Below are positions 26,706-35,140 of a DNA stretch of 64,000 bases, piece by piece (position 1 is the stretch's first letter; each line of letters starts with the position of its first letter). The position numbers and the translations under genes are program-made. The stretch covers positions 1,240,216-1,304,215 of the forward strand of contig NZ_LT717700.1 of NCBI RefSeq assembly GCF_900157385.1, written 5' to 3'. Origin of the DNA: Mycobacterium terramassiliense (lineage in GTDB: Bacteria > Actinomycetota > Actinomycetes > Mycobacteriales > Mycobacteriaceae). The notes below the pieces were generated by a model. It was not told the origin of the DNA, did not search any database, and worked only from the letters and a program-made list of their open reading frames with translations.

Positions 26706-27857
26706 ATGGCCCAGCCAAAATCCGCGCCGCTCACCGGCTACCGGGTTGCGGTCACCTCGTCGCGGCGCGCCGAGGAGCTGTGCGCGCTATTGAGCCGGCA
26801 GGGCGCCGAGGTGTGCAGCGCGCCCGCGATCAACATGATCGCGCTGCCCGATGACGACGAATTGCACCGTCACACAATGGCTTTGATCGCGGACCCGCCC
26901 GACATCCTGGTGGTGCACACCGGCATCGGATTCCGCGGCTGGCTCGCGGCCGCGGAGGGATGGGGCTTGGCCAGCCAGCTCGTCACGGCGCTGTCGTCGG
27001 CGCGGATCGTCTCGCGCGGGCCGAAGGGCACCGGAGCCGTGCGCGCCGCCGGCCTGCACGAGGAGTGGTCCCCTGAGTCCGAATCCTCACAGGAGGTGCT
27101 CGAGTATCTGCTCGAGTCGGGCGTATCCGGGATGCGCGTCGCGATCCAGTTGCACGGCGCCGCCGACGCCTGGGACCCGTTCCCGGAGTTCCTCGGCGGG
27201 CTGCGTTTCGCGGGGGCCGAAGTGATCCCGATCCGGGTCTACCGGTGGAAGCCAACGCCATTGGGCGGCGATTTCGACCAGCTGGTCACCGGGATCGCGC
27301 GCCGGCAATTCGACGCGGTCACCTTCACCTCGGCGCCCGCGGCCGCCGCGGTGCTGGAACGCAGCCGCGAACTCAGCATCGAGGACCAGGTGCTGGGGGC
27401 CCTGCGCAGCGATGTGCACGCGATGTGCGTCGGACCGGTGACGTCCAAACCGCTGATCCGCAAAGGCGTGCCGACATCGGCGCCCGAGCGAATGAGGTTG
27501 GGCGCCTTGGCCCGGCATATCGCCGAGGAGTTGCCGCTGCTGGGATCGTGCACCGTCGAGGTGGCCGGCCACGCGCTCGACATCCGCGGCACCTGCGTGC
27601 TGGTGGACGGTTCGATCAAGCTGCTGTCGCCGTCGGGGATGTCGGTGCTGCGCGCACTGGCGCAACGCCCGGGCGACGTCGTCGCGCGTACGGACCTGTT
27701 GCGGGTGCTGCCCGGCAACAGCAACGACCCGCACGCGGTGGACACGGCCGTGCTCCGGCTGCGAACTGCCTTGGGCGACAAGAACATCATCGCAACAGTG
27801 GTCAAGCGCGGCTACCGGCTTGCCGTCGACGAGCCCCAGGGCCACCCGTGGACCTGA
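26706..27857 (+). CDS. nnaR: NnaR, HemD-like/winged-helix nitrite regulator
   Basis: A 383-residue protein. The N-terminal 265 residues are uroporphyrinogen-III-synthase-like (YRVAVTSSRRAEELCALLSR, VVHTGIGFRGW, DAVTFTSAPAAAAVLE). The C-terminal 100 residues are an OmpR-type winged helix (SPSGMSVLRALAQRPGDVV, then VVKRGYRLAV). Related Rv0260c/NnaR acts with GlnR on nitrate and nitrite assimilation genes. The HemD part is likely sensory rather than catalytic. ATG 26706 was chosen by family length; upstream in-frame starts would overlap the GlnR box. The chelatase gene overlaps its end by 10 bp. Confidence 0.87.
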   Translation: MAQPKSAPLTGYRVAVTSSRRAEELCALLSRQGAEVCSAPAINMIALPDDDELHRHTMALIADPPDILVVHTGIGFRGWLAAAEGWGLASQLVTALSSARIVSRGPKGTGAVRAAGLHEEWSPESESSQEVLEYLLESGVSGMRVAIQLHGAADAWDPFPEFLGGLRFAGAEVIPIRVYRWKPTPLGGDFDQLVTGIARRQFDAVTFTSAPAAAAVLERSRELSIEDQVLGALRSDVHAMCVGPVTSKPLIRKGVPTSAPERMRLGALARHIAEELPLLGSCTVEVAGHALDIRGTCVLVDGSIKLLSPSGMSVLRALAQRPGDVVARTDLLRVLPGNSNDPHAVDTAVLRLRTALGDKNIIATVVKRGYRLAVDEPQGHPWT

Positions 27858-28624
27858 TCCTGGCCGCGCACGGCACCCGCCGGCCGGGCGGTGTCGCGAT
27901 GATCGGCGACCTTGCGGCGCGGGTGAGCGCACTGCTCGACCGCCCGGTGCAGGTCGCGTTCGTCGACGTGTTGGGTCCCAGTCCCAGCGAGGTGCTTTCG
28001 CAGGTGGCGGCCGGCGGCCGCCCCGCGGTCGTGGTGCCGGCGTTCTTGTCGCGGGGCTATCACGTGCGCACCGACCTGCCCGCCCATGTCGCGGCCAGCG
28101 GCCACCCGCACATCACCGTCGCCCCCGCCCTGGGACCGAGCGGCGAGATCGCGCGGATAGTCGCCGATCAGTTGACGAAATCCGGTTGGCGGCTGGGTGA
28201 TTCGGTGATCCTCGCGGCGGCGGGCACCACCGATGGGCAGGCGCGTGCCGACTTGCACGTCACCGCGACGACCTTGTCGGCCATGGTCGGGACGCGGGTG
28301 CAGCTGGGATTCGCGGCCACCGGCGATCCGTCCGTGGACGCCGCGGTGGCCGCCGCCCGCCGCGGCGGTGCGCGGCGCGTGGTGGTCGCCTCCTACCTCT
28401 TGGCGGACGGCCTGTTTCAGCAACGCCTGCTGGCCAGTGGTGCCGACCTAGTGAGCCAACCGCTGGGCACCCACCCCGGGCTGGCCCGCCTGGTCGCGAA
28501 CCGATTCCGTCGGGCCGCGCCCGGGCTCGTCCCCGTCGCGGCGCGGCACGCATCCCGCCGAACCAGCCTGCTGCTGGCTCAAGGGCCCCATCCCAAGGGG
28601 CGCGCCGAGGCGCGCGACGCTTGA
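27848..28624 (+). CDS. Sirohydrochlorin ferrochelatase-like protein
   Basis: A 258-residue CbiX/SirB-family protein of two similar halves. Half 1 begins LILAAHGTRRPGG with the metal-binding His; half 2 has SVILAAAGTTDGQAR and VVVASYLLADGLFQQRL. It would insert iron into sirohydrochlorin to make siroheme, the cofactor of NirB encoded nearby. It overlaps nnaR by 10 bp. Rv0259c-type. In half 2 the His is replaced (AAAGT), usual for one half of long chelatases. Confidence 0.82.
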   Translation: MDLILAAHGTRRPGGVAMIGDLAARVSALLDRPVQVAFVDVLGPSPSEVLSQVAAGGRPAVVVPAFLSRGYHVRTDLPAHVAASGHPHITVAPALGPSGEIARIVADQLTKSGWRLGDSVILAAAGTTDGQARADLHVTATTLSAMVGTRVQLGFAATGDPSVDAAVAAARRGGARRVVVASYLLADGLFQQRLLASGADLVSQPLGTHPGLARLVANRFRRAAPGLVPVAARHASRRTSLLLAQGPHPKGRAEARDA

Positions 28625-28655
28625 TCTTTGCCGGCATACCGGCGATTCTGGCTTC

Positions 28656-29108
28656 ATGCCTCGCCGCGAAGAGCCGTCGCGCGGGCTCCTTGACCCGGTG
28701 GCGAAGATGCTGCGGTTGCCCTTTGGCACACCGGAGTTCATCGATCGGATCGTCACCGGCGGGGTCAACCAGGTGGGCCGCCGCACGTTGCACATGCTCA
28801 TCACCACCTGGGATGCCGCCGGCGGCGGCCCGTTCGCGGCCAGTGCGGTGGCCTCCACCGGGATGGCCAAGACCGCCGAGATCGTCGAGGCCATGTTCAT
28901 CGGCCCGGTTTTCGGGCCGATCCTGAAGATGCTGGGCGCCGACAAGGCGGCCATGCGGGCCTCGTTGTGCGCTTCCCAGCTGGTCGGCCTCGGCATCATG
29001 CGCTACGGCATACGCTCCGAGCCACTGCATTCGATGTCGGTCGAGACGCTGGTCGACGCGATCGGCCCGACGATGCAGCGCTACCTGGTCGGCGACATCA
29101 CCCGCTGA
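28656..29108 (+). CDS. TetR C-terminal-domain protein lacking the HTH
   Basis: A 150-residue protein that resembles only the ligand-binding/dimerisation half of a TetR regulator (RRTLHMLITTWDAAGGGPFA, ASLCASQLVGLGIMRYGIRS, then PLHSMSVETLVDAIGPTMQR). No DNA-binding domain precedes it: the upstream gene ends 31 bp earlier, and the first 20 residues are PRREEPSRGLLDPVAKML. Rv0258c is similar in size, so the form is conserved and not a recent truncation. It may dimerise with another TetR or bind a ligand. Confidence 0.7.
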   Translation: MPRREEPSRGLLDPVAKMLRLPFGTPEFIDRIVTGGVNQVGRRTLHMLITTWDAAGGGPFAASAVASTGMAKTAEIVEAMFIGPVFGPILKMLGADKAAMRASLCASQLVGLGIMRYGIRSEPLHSMSVETLVDAIGPTMQRYLVGDITR

Positions 29109-29111
29109 GCC

Positions 29112-29459
29112 TCAGGCGGCGATCTGGATCTCGCCCTCGGGCGTCACCCGCACCTGATACACCGGCACCGAGACCCGTGGGTCGTCCAGGCAGGAACCGT
29201 CGTCGAGCGCGAAAGCCTGCTTCAGCAATGGGGATTGGACCGTGGCGCGTCCGCCGCGGTCCCCGACGATCCCGCGCGAGAGCACCGCCGCCCCGGAAAA
29301 GGGATCGATGTTGCCGACCGCGTGCACCGACCCGTCGTCCAGCCGGAACAGCGCCGCCTGCGTGCCGTCATCGAGAAGCACTCCGACGCCACGGCCCGGA
29401 ATGAGGCGGTCGTAGGCGCAGGCCGTCGTCCACACCTGGACGTCGTTGAGAACTGTCAT
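29112..29459 (-). CDS. nirD: Assimilatory nitrite reductase small subunit NirD
   Basis: A 115-residue Rieske-like-fold subunit (VQVWTTACAYDRLIPGRGVG, AVGNIDPFSGAAVLSRGIV, LDDGSCLDDPRVSVPVYQV). As in other NirD proteins the fold lacks the complete Cys/His cluster ligands. It partners NirB to reduce nitrite to ammonium with NADH. The ATG overlaps the nirB stop (ATGA), showing coupling. It converges four bases from the end of the TetR-C gene. Confidence 0.93.
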   Translation of the reverse strand: MTVLNDVQVWTTACAYDRLIPGRGVGVLLDDGTQAALFRLDDGSVHAVGNIDPFSGAAVLSRGIVGDRGGRATVQSPLLKQAFALDDGSCLDDPRVSVPVYQVRVTPEGEIQIAA

Positions 29460-32029
29460 GATTCCTCTCCCACACGGACCCGTGGCATGCCGATGGGCAC
29501 GGGTACTTTGCGTCCGGCACGCTCGGTGAACGCCACCGTCGAGTCGACGGCGTCCGGGGCGTTGACGAAGGAGACGAACCGCGACAGCTTGTCCGGGTCC
29601 TCCAGCACGCCCTTCCATTCGCACTTGTAGTTCTGCACATGCCGCGCCATTGCGGCCTCGAATTCGCCGGCCAGGCCAAGCGAGTCGTCACACACGACCT
29701 CGCGCACGTGATCCAGGCCGCCGTCCAGCGATTCCACCCACGGGGCGGTGCGCTGCAGCCGGTCGGCCGTCCGGATGTAGTACATCAGGAACCGGTCGAC
29801 GTAACGGACCAGGGTCTCGGTGTCCAGGTCGCTGGCCAGCAGCTGCGCGTGCTTGGGCGTCATGCCGCCGTTGCCACCGACATAGAGGTTCCAACCCTTT
29901 TCCGTGGCGATGACGCCCACGTCCTTGCTGCGCGCCTCGGCGCACTCGCGCGCGCAGCCCGAGACACCGAGCTTGATCTTGTGCGGGGCCCGCAGGCCGC
30001 GGTAACGCAGCTCCAGGTCGATGGCCAGCTGTACCGAATCCTGTTGGCCGTAGCGGCACCAGTCGCTGCCCACACAACTCTTCACGGTGCGCAGCGCCTT
30101 GCCGTAGGCGTGGCCGGATTCCATGCCGCCGTCGACCAGCCGCTGCCAAATCTGCGGCAACTGGTCCACGCGGGCGCCGAACAGATCGATCCGCTGACCG
30201 CCGGTGATCTTGGTGTAAAGCCCGAAATCCTGCGCGATCTGGCCGATCAGGATCAGGTGCTCCGGCTTGATGTCACCGCCGGGGACCCGCGGGACCACCG
30301 AGTAGCTGCCGTTCTTTTGGATGTTGGCCAAAAAGTGGTCGTTGGAATCCTGCAGCGAGGCCTGCTCGCCGTCGAGGATGTGGTCGGAGCCGGTGGACGC
30401 CAGGATGGAGGCGACCACGGGTTTGCAGATGTCGCAACCCTTTCCGCTGCCAAAGCGCTCCAGCAACCCCGAGAATGTCCGGATTTCGGTGGCGGAGATG
30501 ATCTCGAAGAGCTCGGCCCGCGACTGGCTGAAGTGCTCGCACAGCGCCTTGGACTGCTCCACGCCCTCGGCTTCCAGCAGCTGCTTGAGCAGCGGCACGC
30601 ACGATCCGCACGACGTGCCCGCAGCCGTGCACGACTTGAGGGCCGGAACGTCGGCGCAGCCGCCGGCGATCGCGCCCTTCAGAGCGCCCTTGGTGACGTT
30701 GTTGCACGAGCAGATCTGCGCCGAATCCGGCAGCGCCCCAACGCCCAGAGCCGCCCCGCCGCCGGAGGAGGCCGGCGCGATCAACGCGAGCGGATCCCCC
30801 GGCAACTCGCTGCCGACCATGGGCCGCAGCACCCCGTACGACGAGGCGTCGCCCACCAGCACCCCGCCGAGAAGGGTTTTGGCGTCGTCGGAGAGCACCA
30901 GTTTGGCGTAGGTCCGGTTCACCGCGTCGTTGATGGCAACCTCGAGGCAGTTCTCGGTAGCGCCCATGGCGTCGCCGAAGCTGGCGACGTCGACGCCCAG
31001 CAGTTTGAGCTTCGTCGACAGGTCCGCTTCCGGAAATTCCGCGGCGCCGTCCAGCAAGCGGTCGGCCACCACCTCGGCGGAGGTATAGCCCGGCCCGACC
31101 AGGCCGTAGCAGCGCCCCTCGATCGCGGCGACCTCCCCGATCGCGTAGATGTCGGGATCGCTGGTCTGGCAGGACAAGTCGGTGAGCACGCCGCCCCGCT
31201 CGGCGCGCGTCAACCCCGCGGCATCCGCCAGCTCATCACGCGGCCGAACCCCGGCCGCGAAGATCACCACGCCGGCGTCGATGACTTCCCCGTCGGTCAG
31301 CCGCACCCGCACCGACGTCGAGCCGTCGGCGTGGTCGACGGATTCGATCGATTCGGTGCCCGTGCCGACGTGCACCTCGATGCCGAGCTCGGTGATCATC
31401 CTGGCCAGCAGGGCACCGCCGGCCTCATCGATCTGCTGGGCCATCAGCCGCGGCATCATCTCGATGACGTGCGTCTGCAACCCGAACTGGCGCAGCGCAT
31501 TAGCGGCTTCCAGCCCCAGCAACCCGCCGCCGATGACCACCCCCGAAGTGCGGCCGGCCGCCGCCGTGCGCTGGGCGTCGGCGCGGATGGCATCGAGGTC
31601 GTCGAGCGTGCGGTAGACGTGGCACAGGGGCAGGTCATGGCCGGGCACCGGCGGTACGAACGCGTAGGAGCCGGTGGCCAGCACCAGGGCGTCGTAGCTG
31701 TGCCGTTGACCGTCGGCGGTGACGACCGACTTTGTCGCCCGGTCGATCTCGGTGACGCGCGCATTCAGCAGCAGCCGGACCCGCTCGTCACCGGCGTAGT
31801 CGTTGCCGGGCAGTGCCAGCAGCGCCCGGTCCCAGCTTTCGGTGTAGGAGGTCAGGCCAACGCGGTCATAGGCCGCGTCGGCCTCCTCCGCCAAAACCGT
31901 GATACGCCAATACCCCTCGCTGTCGCGGGCACGGAGCGCCTCGACCAGGCGGTGGCCAACCATGCCGTGCCCGACCACAATGACGTGACGCGCGGCACAG
32001 TGCTCGCGCGCGGTTTCGGATTGGGCCAT
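29456..32029 (-). CDS. nirB: Assimilatory nitrite reductase large subunit NirB
   Basis: An 857-residue enzyme. N-terminal FAD/NADH domains (VIVVGHGMVGHRLVEAL, VVIGGGLLGLEAANALR), a BFD-like [2Fe-2S] domain (CSCNNVTKGALKGAI, CGSCVPLLKQLL), and the sirohaem/[4Fe-4S] reductase domain with KSCVGSDWCRYGQQDS and LGVSGCARECAEARSKD. It uses NADH for six-electron reduction of nitrite to ammonium. ATG 32029 gives MAQSETAREH. NnaR/GlnR control is expected; I found only a weak GTGAC-N6-ATGAC candidate upstream. Confidence 0.95.
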   Translation of the reverse strand: MAQSETAREHCAARHVIVVGHGMVGHRLVEALRARDSEGYWRITVLAEEADAAYDRVGLTSYTESWDRALLALPGNDYAGDERVRLLLNARVTEIDRATKSVVTADGQRHSYDALVLATGSYAFVPPVPGHDLPLCHVYRTLDDLDAIRADAQRTAAAGRTSGVVIGGGLLGLEAANALRQFGLQTHVIEMMPRLMAQQIDEAGGALLARMITELGIEVHVGTGTESIESVDHADGSTSVRVRLTDGEVIDAGVVIFAAGVRPRDELADAAGLTRAERGGVLTDLSCQTSDPDIYAIGEVAAIEGRCYGLVGPGYTSAEVVADRLLDGAAEFPEADLSTKLKLLGVDVASFGDAMGATENCLEVAINDAVNRTYAKLVLSDDAKTLLGGVLVGDASSYGVLRPMVGSELPGDPLALIAPASSGGGAALGVGALPDSAQICSCNNVTKGALKGAIAGGCADVPALKSCTAAGTSCGSCVPLLKQLLEAEGVEQSKALCEHFSQSRAELFEIISATEIRTFSGLLERFGSGKGCDICKPVVASILASTGSDHILDGEQASLQDSNDHFLANIQKNGSYSVVPRVPGGDIKPEHLILIGQIAQDFGLYTKITGGQRIDLFGARVDQLPQIWQRLVDGGMESGHAYGKALRTVKSCVGSDWCRYGQQDSVQLAIDLELRYRGLRAPHKIKLGVSGCARECAEARSKDVGVIATEKGWNLYVGGNGGMTPKHAQLLASDLDTETLVRYVDRFLMYYIRTADRLQRTAPWVESLDGGLDHVREVVCDDSLGLAGEFEAAMARHVQNYKCEWKGVLEDPDKLSRFVSFVNAPDAVDSTVAFTERAGRKVPVPIGMPRVRVGEES

Positions 32030-32149
32030 GCCACGAGGGTAGGGGCCCCAAATTAAGGAGAAGGCGCGGAATGTGACACCCACATGACGGCGCCCTCACA
32101 CCTCACAACGACCGCTGTGAAGGTGTTCGCTACCGGCGAACGCGCGGGT

Positions 32150-32176
32150 GGAACTTTAGCGTGATCGACTCAAGTT
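32150..32176 (+). promoter_or_regulatory. HspR (HAIR) operator within a SigE/SigH-type promoter of acr2
   Basis: CTTTAGC-N7-ACTCAAG (32154-32174) matches the HAIR consensus CTTGAGT-N7-ACTCAAG with a full right arm and two mismatches in the left. It sits between GGAAC (32150-32154) and GTT (32174-32176), elements of a SigE/SigH promoter, so HspR binding would block RNA polymerase. Confidence 0.6.
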
Positions 32177-32254
32177 TCTACAAATAGCCGTCCGGCAGCC
32201 CGCCGGTCACAGCAAACTCACAAGGAAGCACAAGGAAGCAGGAGGAGAAACCCC

Positions 32255-32695
32255 ATGAGCAACCTCGCATTGTGGTCACGACCGGCCTGGGACACCGACC
32301 GGTGGCTGCGCGACTTTTTCGGTCCCGCGGCGGCGGCAGACTGGTTCAAGCCGGTCACCAGCGGATTTACCCCGGCCGCCGAGATCGTCAGGGATGGCGA
32401 CGACGCCGTCGTCCGCCTCGAACTGCCCGGCGTGGACGTTGAGAAGGACGTCAACGTCGAGGTCGACAAGGGCCGCCTGGTGATCCACGGCGAACACCGC
32501 GACGAGCACGCGGAGGAGGGGAACGGCCGGACCCTGCGGGAGATTCGTTACGGGTCGTTCCGCCGGACGTTCCAACTGCCCGCGCACGTCACCAGCGAGG
32601 CCATCGCGGCTTCCTACGACGCCGGCGTCCTGACGGTGCGCGTCGCCGGGGCCTACGCGGGAAGCCAGGCGCAGCGCATCGCGATCACGAAGTAG
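32255..32695 (+). CDS. hsp: Small heat-shock protein Acr2 (Hsp20)
   Basis: A 146-residue alpha-crystallin chaperone. The N-terminal WxR-rich arm (LWSRPAWDTDRWLRDFFGP) leads to an alpha-crystallin domain from about residue 40 (VRLELPGVDVEKDVNVEVDK) ending ASYDAGVLTVRVAGAY, with a short IAITK tail bearing the I-x-I motif. It holds unfolding proteins during stress. Rv0251c-type. A 10-bp direct repeat (CAAGGAAGCA, twice) precedes the GGAGGAG ribosome site. Promoter control by HspR and SigE/SigH is likely. A strong terminator follows. Confidence 0.94.
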   Translation: MSNLALWSRPAWDTDRWLRDFFGPAAAADWFKPVTSGFTPAAEIVRDGDDAVVRLELPGVDVEKDVNVEVDKGRLVIHGEHRDEHAEEGNGRTLREIRYGSFRRTFQLPAHVTSEAIAASYDAGVLTVRVAGAYAGSQAQRIAITK

Positions 32696-32708
32696 TTCGC
32701 GGTCAATC

Positions 32709-32750
32709 GCGACGAATCCGGCGGGGCAGCGGCTCCGCCGGATTCGTCGC
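32709..32750. terminator. Bidirectional terminator after acr2
   Basis: GCGACGAATCCGGCGG and CCGCCGGATTCGTCGC form a perfect 16-bp stem with a 10-base loop between the convergent acr2 and DUF302 genes. Confidence 0.85.
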
Positions 32751-32752
32751 GT

Positions 32753-33292
32753 CTAGCATCCGAAGGCGGCCCCGGCGTCGATTCCGATGACCCGCAACAG
32801 GTTTGCCACCTTGCGGTCAAGCTCCTCACCCACCCCGGTCACCGCGGCGATGCCCAGGCTGCCGAACGCCGCGCTGGGCTGGTCCATCGAGAAGACGGCA
32901 TCGCCGTCGGCGTCGGCGTAGACGAGCACCCGTAGGGGCGCATACAACAGCGCCCTGGGGTCGTGGCGGAACATGGTCTCCGCGATCGTGTGGTTGCCGA
33001 GCAGGTATTCCACCGCCTTGGTCGTGTGGCCGGCGAGGCAAAACAAGGGCAGGGCGTCGATGGTGGCGTAGACCATCAGCTCGTGCGGAGCATTGAGCGC
33101 GGCGGCCGCACGGACGTCGTCCCAGCTGCCTCCGCGCGCGACGATCCGCTCCACGGACTCCCGGTCGAACGGTGGCGCGGCTTTCTCGAAAGCGGTTCGG
33201 AATTCGTCGAATTCCACGCCGGTGGCCACGTCGATGCGATTCATCGCGTGCGGTACCACGGTGAATTCGGCCGGTTGAACGCTAGTGGTCAT
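32753..33292 (-). CDS. DUF302 domain protein
   Basis: A 179-residue soluble protein of the DUF302 (TT1751-like) family, recognisable from HELMVYATIDALPLFCLAGH, TIAETMFRHDPRALLYAPLR and VYADADGDAVFSMDQPSAAF. Members often sit in redox-stress operons; biochemical role unknown. It diverges from an HxlR regulator across two near-identical inverted repeats and is very probably its target. ATG 33292 follows AGGAAAG. The start could be shorter, as the first 20 residues are variable. Confidence 0.8.
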   Translation of the reverse strand: MTTSVQPAEFTVVPHAMNRIDVATGVEFDEFRTAFEKAAPPFDRESVERIVARGGSWDDVRAAAALNAPHELMVYATIDALPLFCLAGHTTKAVEYLLGNHTIAETMFRHDPRALLYAPLRVLVYADADGDAVFSMDQPSAAFGSLGIAAVTGVGEELDRKVANLLRVIGIDAGAAFGC

Positions 33293-33322
33293 GGTCTTTC
33301 CTCACGCCTCGAAGCCGCTTTG

Positions 33323-33372
33323 GTTCGGTGAATGAACTCGACGCCCGCAAGTATATGGTTCATTCAACGAAC
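33323..33372. promoter_or_regulatory. Two GTTC-N7-GAAC operators of the HxlR/DUF302 pair
   Basis: GTTCGGTGAATGAAC (33323-33337) and GTTCATTCAACGAAC (33358-33372) are 35 bp apart in the 103-bp divergent region. Identical arms and spacing indicate a dimeric repressor, most simply the adjacent HxlR protein. Confidence 0.65.
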
Positions 33373-33395
33373 CCACAAGGCGTAGCATCGGCGCC

Positions 33396-33893
33396 GTGGC
33401 CCTTCCCCGCGAATATCCCGCCGAGAGCTGCCCCATCGCGCGGTCCTTGGAGATCGTCGGCGAGCGGTGGACACTGCTGATCCTGCGCGACGCCTTCTAC
33501 GGGGCGCGGCGCTTCAGCGACTTGCAGCGCCATCTCGGCATCCCGAAAGCGGTGCTGTCGGACCGGCTGGGCCTCCTGGTGGAACAGGGCGTGCTGGCCA
33601 AGGATTCGGGCGACTACCGAGTGACCGCCAAGGGCAGGCAGCTGTGGCCGCTGATCTGGTCGATGATCACCTGGGGCAACGACAACTACGTCGACAAGCC
33701 CAACCGGAGGACGTACCGGCACGCGGGCTGCGGGGGCGTGATCGGTCCGGATCGCGCGTGCCGGCGATGCGCGCAGGTTCCCGACGTCGCCGACCTCGTC
33801 GCGCACCCGCCGCCGCGACCGCGCCACCCGAGCCGCGACGATCCCGTCAGCCGGGCGCTGCGGCGGCCGCACCGGATGCTGGAGCCGATCTAA
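33396..33893 (+). CDS. HxlR-family regulator with C-terminal zinc-ribbon-like tail
   Basis: A 165-residue HxlR winged-helix protein (ESCPIARSLEIVGERWTLLI, FSDLQRHLGIPKAVLSDRLG). The Cys near residue 12 is the conserved redox-sensing position of the family. The extended C-terminus has AGCGGVIGPDRACRRCAQVP, a CxnCxxC set that could bind zinc, then a Pro/Arg-rich end. Probably represses the divergent DUF302 gene in response to electrophiles or oxidants (inference). GTG 33396 has no strong ribosome site. Confidence 0.85.
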   Translation: MALPREYPAESCPIARSLEIVGERWTLLILRDAFYGARRFSDLQRHLGIPKAVLSDRLGLLVEQGVLAKDSGDYRVTAKGRQLWPLIWSMITWGNDNYVDKPNRRTYRHAGCGGVIGPDRACRRCAQVPDVADLVAHPPPRPRHPSRDDPVSRALRRPHRMLEPI

Positions 33894-33905
33894 GGCCGGT
33901 TTAAC

Positions 33906-34676
33906 TCAGGCCCAGCGCGCCAGCAGCTCCTTGGCCCGGCCCGCCAGCGCGGCCTGCAAAAACGGGCCGAAGCTGATCCGCCCGACGCCCAGCGGGCCGA
34001 ACGATGCCGGGTCGTCCTGGTCGGGCAGCGCGATCGCGTTGATCGGCAGAGGCAACTCGGCGGCCAAGCGCCGCAACGTGTCCGGGTCGTGTCGGCCCAC
34101 CGGGTACAGGACGTCCGCGCCCGCGTCGGCGGCCTCGGTCAGCCGCGCGATCGCCCGTTCGACTCGGTCGGAATTGTCTCCGTCCTGCCGGATAAACAGA
34201 TCGGTGCGGGCGTTGATCACGACGTGCACCCCGGCCGCGTCGGCGGCCGAGCGCAGCGCCGCGACGAGTTCGGCGTGCTCGCCGGCCGACCGCAGCCGCT
34301 TGCCCTCGGCGTGCACGGTGTCCTCGATGTTCAGGCCGACGGCGCCCACGCCCAGCAGGCCCTCGATCAGGCGCGCCGGGGGTTGTCCGTAGCCGGATTC
34401 GATGTCCACCGACACCGGGACCTCGACGGCGGCGGTGATCTGCGCCACGCGCGTGAGCACGTCGTCGAACGACATGCCCTCGCCGTCCGGCTTGCCGAGC
34501 GAATCCGCCAGCGGATGGCTGCCGACGGTCAGGGCGACAAATCCCGCGTCGGCGGCCAGGCGGGCCGACCATGCGTCCCACACGGTCGGCAGGATCACCG
34601 GGTTGCCCGGCTGGTGCAGCTCGAGCAGCGCCGTCGCGCGCCGGGCGGTGGTCGGGCCGGTCATGGTGTCCGACAT
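33906..34676 (-). CDS. Isocitrate lyase/PEP mutase superfamily protein
   Basis: A 256-residue TIM-barrel protein of the PEP-mutase/isocitrate-lyase family (NPVILPTVWDAWSARLAADA, GFVALTVGSHPLADSLG, VPVSVDIESGYGQP, GLNIEDTVH). The Mg-binding Asp/Glu residues of DIESGYG and NIEDT are kept. The KKCGH-type lyase loop is absent, so oxaloacetate decarboxylase-like or carboxyphosphonoenolpyruvate-like chemistry is possible. Substrate unknown. ATG 34676; an ATG five codons later is possible. Confidence 0.8.
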   Translation of the reverse strand: MSDTMTGPTTARRATALLELHQPGNPVILPTVWDAWSARLAADAGFVALTVGSHPLADSLGKPDGEGMSFDDVLTRVAQITAAVEVPVSVDIESGYGQPPARLIEGLLGVGAVGLNIEDTVHAEGKRLRSAGEHAELVAALRSAADAAGVHVVINARTDLFIRQDGDNSDRVERAIARLTEAADAGADVLYPVGRHDPDTLRRLAAELPLPINAIALPDQDDPASFGPLGVGRISFGPFLQAALAGRAKELLARWA

Positions 34677-34756
34677 TAGGCGCACGCGGTGGTTACTATC
34701 GAGGGCGTACTGTGATCCGTGACACCGTCCAGCGCGGGGAGATCCGAGGAGATCTG

Positions 34757-35062
34757 TTGACAAGCCCTACTGGCACTGCTGAACTCGCCGAACTGCACGA
34801 CCTCATCGGCGGCTTACGGCGGTGCGTGCACTCCCTGCGGGCGCGCTACGGCGACAGCCCGGCGATGCGCCGCATCGTCATCGACGCCGACCGGATCCTG
34901 TCCGACGTCGAATTGCTCGATTCCGACGTCTCCGAATTGGATCTGGCCCGCGCCACCGTGCAGCAGTCGGGCGAGAAGATCGTCATTCCCGACACCCAAT
35001 ACGACAGCGATTTTTGGCGCGATGTCGACGACGAGGGTGTCGGGGGTCACAACAGGTCCTGA
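34757..35062 (+). CDS. Conserved small protein upstream of sdh (Rv0250c-type)
   Basis: A 101-residue soluble, acidic protein with one long helical region (TAELAELHDLIGGLRRCVHS, RRIVIDADRILSDVELL) and a conserved end (IVIPDTQYDSDFWRDVDDEG). It precedes the Sdh1 operon in mycobacteria, which suggests co-expression, but I know of no assigned role. TTG 34757 follows GAGGAGAT; upstream GTGs in frame lack a better site. Confidence 0.72.
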   Translation: MTSPTGTAELAELHDLIGGLRRCVHSLRARYGDSPAMRRIVIDADRILSDVELLDSDVSELDLARATVQQSGEKIVIPDTQYDSDFWRDVDDEGVGGHNRS

Positions 35063-35140
35063 CAACCCAAGCCCCCCGCAAATGAGGGGGTGCTCTCTGT
35101 GTACCCTTCGACCAACAGCCCGTTCGAAGAGGAACACTAG

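Noticed and set aside
29639..32056. Plus-strand ORF of 805 codons opposite nirB
   Set aside because: Antisense shadow; nirB shows all cofactor motifs.
32073..32088. GlnR box before nirB (GTGAC-N6-ATGAC)
   Set aside because: Only the first half-site fits; too weak to call.
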